A DNA stretch of 8,995 nucleotides from Clostridium sp. CAG:253. GTDB taxonomy: Bacteria > Bacillota > Clostridia > Lachnospirales > Lachnospiraceae. The notes under the pieces are model-generated. The model had not been told where the DNA came from. It saw only the letters and a list, made by a program, of their open reading frames with translations, and did not search any database. Position 1 is the first letter of the stretch. The number at the start of each line of letters is the position of its first letter. Shown here in pieces: positions 4,199-8,995 of the stretch. Position numbers and translations under genes: made by a program. The stretch is from the NCBI GenBank assembly GCA_000436755.1, contig FR887247.1, forward strand, positions 1 through 8,995, written 5' to 3'.

Positions 4199-6098
4199 CA
4201 AAGCTGTATTTAAAAAGGATATGATGCAGTTTTGGTCTTTATGGGCAATTGAGATATTCATTTCTATAATTGCTTTTATAATGCCTCTTATGAGCAAAGT
4301 CAGAAGCATAGTGAAAGAAAACGCAGATAATGTTTTGGCAATACCGGATGATGTGCGAGATCAGATAAAAGAATTTTCGTTGATATGGTCAAATCCAATT
4401 GTGATAGGTGTACTCGCAATAGTTGTGGCAATAGTTATATTTCACTATACATTTAATTCGAGAGACATGTATATGATGCATTCATTTCCTATTAAGAGGG
4501 AGGTGTTATTTGTATCACACTATCTGGCAGGTTTAATCATCTTGCTGATACCATATATATTAAGCTTTATAAGTTACATTGAAATAGCATGTGTTTATAA
4601 AACGCAAATGGTTTCAGATATTGCTTTACTTGCATTTGAAGTGCTTGCCATGATAGTGCTGTTTTACAGTATGGCATGTACGGTTGTTATGGTGTGTGGA
4701 AACAGCATGATGTCCATAGTTATATACGATGTTGCAAATGTCCTTTATGTTGCTGTGTTTATGATGTTCTATTCAATAAATCAGATGTTCTCTTATGCAA
4801 CAAGAGAAGTTTCGCCTACGGATATATTGGAAAACAGATTTATATGGCTTAGTCCTGTTATATATTGCATGCAGAAGGCAGGAATAAAAAATGTGACCTC
4901 CGTGGCAGGAAAGTATACTCCGGGATATTCACAGAAATATGCGATTACAGGAAATGATATTATGCCATTTGTTGGAGTTTTTGCGGTTGGAATAATCATA
5001 TTTGTAATTTCTTTAATGATGTATAAGTACCGCAAATCTGAAACTGTAGGAGATGTAGTTTCGTTTACATGGTGTAAGCCGGTATTCAGAACAGTATTTT
5101 CTATTACAGGCGGAGTCTTTTTGGCACTTATACTTTGGGTTATACGATTTTATAATACAGGGTTATCATTACATTCTATGGGATATGAGGGTGGAAAGCT
5201 TATATATGCGGGTATATTGGTTCTGATATGTGTTTCAATATGTTATTTTATAAGTGAAATGATATTAAAGAAAACATTTTTCGTCTGGAAAACATTCAGT
5301 AAGACTAACTTTTTTGCTGTATTTGGAGTTATGTTTATATTTCTTGCTTTGGAGGCGGCAGGACTTATAGGTGTGAAAATTCCTGATGCAAAAAATGTAA
5401 GTTCACTTGAAATTTCAGCATACAATGAACTTTTGTATACCGATGAGGAGGACATCAGTAAATTTATTGAGATACAAAAAGAGATTGAGGATAAAAAGCT
5501 TGATGTAGGTGAAGAAGAAAACAACTGTGGAATAGACTTTATTTATACATTAAAAAATGGCTCAAAGCGTGAATTTTCTTATACAATACCGGTAAGAAAA
5601 GGTTCAATATCCGATGAACTCATTAAATGTGCAAATAGCAGCAATCAGAAACTTGAGGCTGTTTTTTCAAAGGCATATAATGATGAGAACTTTAAATTAC
5701 AGAATATAGATGTTGAAAGTATGGATGCTGACAGAGATGACAATGTCTGGTATACCCGTGTTCTTATAGACGAAAAAGCAAGAAAGAAATTATATGATGC
5801 TCTTAGGACTGATGTAGCAGATGGAAATATTGACATATTAAACCTTAACACTGCAGGCGGTAATGATTATGCGGAAATACAATTTAAGACGTTTGTAAGT
5901 GAAGTTATGGCTGATAAGTATAAAATGACTGCTTGTGAAAGAAAGTTCTTCTATGTGAATGAGTCAGATAAGTTTGCCTTAAAGAAAATATTACTTGTAA
6001 CTAAAAAGGCAAAAAATACTATGTCTGCAATTACTGAGTTGACAAATGACGGATTGTTGAAGCAATCAGACGAAACATATGAAGAGTATGATTATTGA
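4173..6098 (+). CDS. ABC transporter permease with large C-terminal soluble domain
   Basis: The 641-residue membrane partner of the preceding ATPase. Hydrophobic segments lie near residues 21-40, 75-94, 114-136, 150-175, 180-200, 264-284, 305-326, 342-362 and 380-401, nine in all. They are followed by about 240 soluble, acidic residues (402-641). With the N-terminus inside, an odd number of segments would put that domain outside the cell. It resembles the DUF6449-type C-terminal domain I recall from Lachnospiraceae permeases of this class. A sensing or substrate-capture role is inference. The cytoplasmic turn MYKYRKSETVGD (283-294) is typical of the family. The start is ATG 4173, with GGGAGGGG (4159-4166) 6 nt upstream, inside the ATPase gene. 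A farther in-frame ATG (4116) has no RBS. The gene ends the operon, and no clear terminator follows. Confidence 0.88.
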   Translation: MKSKKSYFSKAVFKKDMMQFWSLWAIEIFISIIAFIMPLMSKVRSIVKENADNVLAIPDDVRDQIKEFSLIWSNPIVIGVLAIVVAIVIFHYTFNSRDMYMMHSFPIKREVLFVSHYLAGLIILLIPYILSFISYIEIACVYKTQMVSDIALLAFEVLAMIVLFYSMACTVVMVCGNSMMSIVIYDVANVLYVAVFMMFYSINQMFSYATREVSPTDILENRFIWLSPVIYCMQKAGIKNVTSVAGKYTPGYSQKYAITGNDIMPFVGVFAVGIIIFVISLMMYKYRKSETVGDVVSFTWCKPVFRTVFSITGGVFLALILWVIRFYNTGLSLHSMGYEGGKLIYAGILVLICVSICYFISEMILKKTFFVWKTFSKTNFFAVFGVMFIFLALEAAGLIGVKIPDAKNVSSLEISAYNELLYTDEEDISKFIEIQKEIEDKKLDVGEEENNCGIDFIYTLKNGSKREFSYTIPVRKGSISDELIKCANSSNQKLEAVFSKAYNDENFKLQNIDVESMDADRDDNVWYTRVLIDEKARKKLYDALRTDVADGNIDILNLNTAGGNDYAEIQFKTFVSEVMADKYKMTACERKFFYVNESDKFALKKILLVTKKAKNTMSAITELTNDGLLKQSDETYEEYDY

Positions 6099-6139
6099 TA
6101 TTGCATCAGAAAAATATGAAATATAAAGGGAATGATTTA

Positions 6140-6168
6140 TTGACAGACTAAATTTCATAACTTATAAT
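6140..6168 (+). promoter_or_regulatory. Perfect-consensus SigA promoter of alaS
   Basis: TTGACA (6140-6145), a 17-nt spacer and TATAAT (6163-6168) match the vegetative consensus in all 12 positions. The start is predicted near 6175, giving a leader of about 95 nt. That is too short for a T-box, and no AGGGTGGNACC-type antiterminator element is present. Expression is therefore expected to be strong and constitutive. Confidence 0.85.
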
Positions 6169-6268
6169 TATTTATTAGACTTTAATCTTTTAATAAGAAG
6201 ACTTAGAAAAAGGTTATGAAAATAGAGGGATGATAAAGTGTCCCGACATTAGCTGGAGGAATATAATC

Positions 6269-8920
6269 ATGAAAAAATACGGTGTTAATGAACTTCGTAG
6301 AATGTACTTAGAGTTCTTCGAGAGTAAAGGTCATCTTGCAATGAAAAGCTTTTCTCTCGTTCCACACAATGATAACAGTTTATTACTTATAAATGCAGGT
6401 ATGGCGCCGCTTAAGCCATATTTTACAGGTCAGGAGATTCCGCCTAGAAGACGTGTTACGACATGCCAGAAGTGTGTTCGTACAGGTGATATTGAAAATG
6501 TAGGAAAGACAGCACGTCATCTTACTTTCTTTGAGATGCTTGGAAACTTTTCTTTTGGTGATTACTTCAAACATGAGGCTATTGCCTGGTCATGGGAGTT
6601 TTTGACAAAGGTTATCGGAATGGAGCCTGAAAGACTTTATCCTTCCATCTATGGTGAGGATGATGAGGCATACGATATTTGGACAAAAGAAATAGGTGTA
6701 CCGGGAGAAAAGATTACACGTTTTTACCGTGATGAAAACGGAGAATGTGACAACTTCTGGGAGCACGGTGCAGGTCCATGCGGTCCATGTTCAGAGATTT
6801 ATTATGACAGAGGAGAAAAGTATGGCTGTGGCAAACCTGATTGTAAGGTAGGTTGTGATTGCGACCGTTTCATGGAAGTATGGAACAATGTATTCACACA
6901 GTTTAATGGTGACGGACATGGCGGTTATGAAGAGCTTGAAAATAAAAACATAGATACAGGTATGGGACTTGAGCGTCTTGCTGTTGTCGTTCAGGATGTT
7001 GATTCCGTATTTGATGTAGATACAATGAAAGCTATCAGAGACAAGATATGTGAGATGGCAGATACCACATATCAGACAGATGAGGCAAAGGATGTATCAA
7101 TAAGACTTATCACAGACCACATCCGTTCTTCAACATTTATGGTTTCAGACGGAATCATGCCGTCAAACGAGGGTCGTGGTTATGTGCTCCGCCGTCTTAT
7201 AAGAAGAGCTGTTCGTCACGGACGTATGCTTGGAATCAACAAACAGCTTATGGCAGAGCTTGCACAGACAGTTATAAATGAGTCAAAAGACGGTTATCCG
7301 GAGCTTGAAGAAAAGAAAGAATTTATTTTAAATGTTCTTTCACAGGAAGAAAGTAAATTTGATAAGACAATAGATCAGGGATTAAATATTCTTAATCAGA
7401 TGCAGGAAGAACTTGCAAAATCAGGTAAAAAAGAACTTGATGGAAAAGATGCATTTAAATTATATGACACTTATGGATTCCCTGTAGACCTCACTACTGA
7501 AATCCTTGATGAAAAAGGATACACGGTAGATGAGAAAGGCTTTGAAGCTGCTATGGAAGAACAGAAGCAGAAAGCTCGCAGCGCAAGAAAGACTACAAAC
7601 TACATGGGAGCAGAAGAGACTGTTTACCAGCAGCTTGATCCGGCACTTACGACAGAATTTATCGGATATGACAGACTTGAGGCAGATGGAAAAATCACTG
7701 CACTTACAACTGAGAGTGATGTGGTTGCAGCACTTACAGACGGTCAGAGTGGAACTGTTATTGTTGATAAGACACCGTTCTATGCAACAATGGGTGGTCA
7801 GCAGGCAGATATAGGAACAATCATTTGTGGAGACAGCGAGTTTAAGGTAAAAGATACGGTTAAACTTCTCGGTGGAAAAGTCGCACACATTGGTGAAGTT
7901 GTCAAGGGTATGTTTAAGGATGGAGATACGGTCACACTCAAAGTTGATGCCGCAAATCGTACAGCAACATGTAAAAACCACAGTGCAACACATCTTTTGC
8001 AGGAAGCACTTCGTAAAGTATTAGGTTCTCACGTAGAGCAGGCAGGTTCATACAATGATGCAAACAGACTTAGATTCGACTTTACACATTTCTCAGCAAT
8101 GACACCTGAGGAGATAAGCAAGGTTGAAGATATTGTAAATAAAGAAGTTGCAGCAAATCTTCAGGTAGTGACAGAAGTTATGTCACTTGATGAAGCTAAA
8201 AAGACAGGTGCCATGGCACTCTTTGGTGAGAAATATGGTGAGAAAGTCCGTGTTGTAAAGATGGGAGATTTCAGTACAGAGCTTTGTGGTGGTACTCATG
8301 TTGCGAATACAGGAGTTATAGGATACTTCAAGATTATATCTGAAAGCGGTGTAGCAGCAGGAACACGCCGTATTGAAGCACTCACAGGCGATGGCCTTAT
8401 GAAATATTACGCAGAGATTGAAAGAGAATTTAACGAGGCAGCAAAGGCAGCAAAGGCAGAGCCTTCAAAACTCGTAAACAAGATTAATGCAATGCATGAT
8501 GAGATAAAAGAGCTTTCAAGTGAAAATGAAAAACTTAAAGCAAAACTTGCCAATGATGCGGTAGGAGATGTAGACAGCCGGATTAAAGAGATAAAAGGCG
8601 TAAAGGTTCTTGCAATGGCAGTTCCTGATGTAGATATGAATGGTCTTAGAAATCTTGGTGACCAGATGAAAGAAAAGATTGGAAGCGGTGTGGTAGTGCT
8701 TGCGTCAGCAGTTGACGGAAAAGTGACACTTCTTGCAATGGCAACAGATGATGCAGTTAAGAAAGGTGCTCATGCCGGAAATCTTATAAAAGGAATCGCA
8801 GCACTTGTTGGCGGTGGCGGCGGTGGACGTCCAAACATGGCTCAGGCAGGAGGAAAGAATCCTGACGGAATACCAGCAGCAATCGAAAAGGCATATGAGG
8901 TTGTAGAGAGCCAGTTATAA
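6269..8920 (+). CDS. alaS: Alanyl-tRNA synthetase
   Basis: AlaRS charges tRNA-Ala with alanine and clears mischarged Ser- or Gly-tRNA. The 883 residues fit the bacterial norm (E. coli 875). In order: the class II catalytic core (about 1-240) with NAGMAPLKPYF, RRRVTTCQKCVRTGDIENVG and FFEMLGNFSFGDYFK; a Cys-rich stretch, CGKPDCKVGCDCD, before the motif 3 region MGLERLAVV; the tRNA-recognition helices with EGRGYVLRRLIRRA; the editing domain with zinc ligands HSATH (571-575) and CGGTH (673-677); a coiled-coil linker; and the C-terminal DHHA1/C-Ala domain with its glycine-rich GGGGGGRPNMAQAGG near the end. I chose ATG 6269 because MKKYGVNELR is the usual start and GGAGGA (6255-6260) lies 8 nt upstream; ATG 6230 would add 13 unrelated residues with a badly placed RBS. 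All key residues are present. Confidence 0.98.
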   Translation: MKKYGVNELRRMYLEFFESKGHLAMKSFSLVPHNDNSLLLINAGMAPLKPYFTGQEIPPRRRVTTCQKCVRTGDIENVGKTARHLTFFEMLGNFSFGDYFKHEAIAWSWEFLTKVIGMEPERLYPSIYGEDDEAYDIWTKEIGVPGEKITRFYRDENGECDNFWEHGAGPCGPCSEIYYDRGEKYGCGKPDCKVGCDCDRFMEVWNNVFTQFNGDGHGGYEELENKNIDTGMGLERLAVVVQDVDSVFDVDTMKAIRDKICEMADTTYQTDEAKDVSIRLITDHIRSSTFMVSDGIMPSNEGRGYVLRRLIRRAVRHGRMLGINKQLMAELAQTVINESKDGYPELEEKKEFILNVLSQEESKFDKTIDQGLNILNQMQEELAKSGKKELDGKDAFKLYDTYGFPVDLTTEILDEKGYTVDEKGFEAAMEEQKQKARSARKTTNYMGAEETVYQQLDPALTTEFIGYDRLEADGKITALTTESDVVAALTDGQSGTVIVDKTPFYATMGGQQADIGTIICGDSEFKVKDTVKLLGGKVAHIGEVVKGMFKDGDTVTLKVDAANRTATCKNHSATHLLQEALRKVLGSHVEQAGSYNDANRLRFDFTHFSAMTPEEISKVEDIVNKEVAANLQVVTEVMSLDEAKKTGAMALFGEKYGEKVRVVKMGDFSTELCGGTHVANTGVIGYFKIISESGVAAGTRRIEALTGDGLMKYYAEIEREFNEAAKAAKAEPSKLVNKINAMHDEIKELSSENEKLKAKLANDAVGDVDSRIKEIKGVKVLAMAVPDVDMNGLRNLGDQMKEKIGSGVVVLASAVDGKVTLLAMATDDAVKKGAHAGNLIKGIAALVGGGGGGRPNMAQAGGKNPDGIPAAIEKAYEVVESQL

Positions 8921-8945
8921 TATGTATATTATAGTTTCAGACAAC

Positions 8946-8977
8946 AAGAAAAAGTCATCGTAAGATGGCTTTTTCTT
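8946..8977 (+). terminator. Rho-independent terminator of alaS
   Basis: AAGAAAAAGTCATC (8946-8959) pairs with GATGGCTTTTTCTT (8964-8977) around GTAA. The stem is 14 bp with one G-U pair, and a T-run forms its 3' side. It lies 25 nt after the stop codon. Its A/T-rich base could also let it work on the opposite strand. Confidence 0.8.
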
Positions 8978-8995
8978 ATGTGTGGGTGCGCCTTG

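Noticed and set aside
6115..6159. 8-bp inverted repeat TATGAAAT/ATTTCATA around the alaS -35 box
   Set aside because: In such A+T-rich DNA an 8-bp match with a 29-nt gap is expected by chance, and alaS has no obvious need for an operator. It has no T-tract, so it is not a terminator of the ABC operon either.
6230..6268. In-frame upstream ATG extending alaS by 13 residues
   Set aside because: The purine-rich AGAGGG directly abuts this ATG, leaving no spacing, and the added residues do not resemble AlaRS N-termini; ATG 6269 has an ideal RBS.
7460..7993. Minus-strand 177-codon ORF inside alaS
   Set aside because: It is a Cys- and Ser-rich shadow of the alaS coding frame, without RBS, promoter or family resemblance.

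Overview
The window reads as chromosomal DNA of a low-GC, spore-forming Firmicute of class Clostridia, most likely family Lachnospiraceae. The reasons are an A+T-rich sequence, a full-length spoIVA, strong Shine-Dalgarno sites, consensus SigA promoters, and a YtrA-type GntR/ABC operon with a large C-terminal permease domain of the kind common in that family. Genus cannot be fixed from sequence alone.

Left flank (1-1000) is a decayed accessory patch. It starts with the first 22 codons of a minus-strand gene that looks like an IS transposase, with a promoter, RBS and a 9-bp inverted repeat placed so that readthrough RNA could hide the start codon. Next comes an XRE-type helix-turn-helix pseudogene on the plus strand: its SigA promoter and RBS survive, but it has no start codon and an in-frame TGA. 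A perfect GC-rich hairpin (445-463) then separates it from an N-terminally truncated TIGR02452-type macro-domain gene. A 12-codon ORF with a perfect RBS and a strong 13-bp-stem terminator (963-997) closes the region.

Core region (1000-8995), all on the plus strand. spoIVA (spore-coat basement-layer ATPase) is probably a single-gene unit with a sporulation-type promoter. It ends in a weak hairpin whose left arm also carries the TTGACA -35 box of the next operon. That operon is a GntR/YtrA regulator, an ABC ATPase and a 9-TM permease with a ~240-residue soluble C-terminal domain. A perfect 15+15-bp palindrome sits on its predicted transcription start, which suggests autorepression. Its ~165-nt leader contains two mutually exclusive hairpins, the second ending next to the regulator's RBS. 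alaS (alanyl-tRNA synthetase) follows from its own perfect-consensus SigA promoter without a T-box, and ends with a terminator hairpin.

No CRISPR array, rRNA or tRNA was seen, and no clearly new multi-gene system. The best leads are the overlapping terminator/promoter/operator and switch-like leader of the GntR-ABC operon, and the IS-like end with its self-masking start next to two broken genes.
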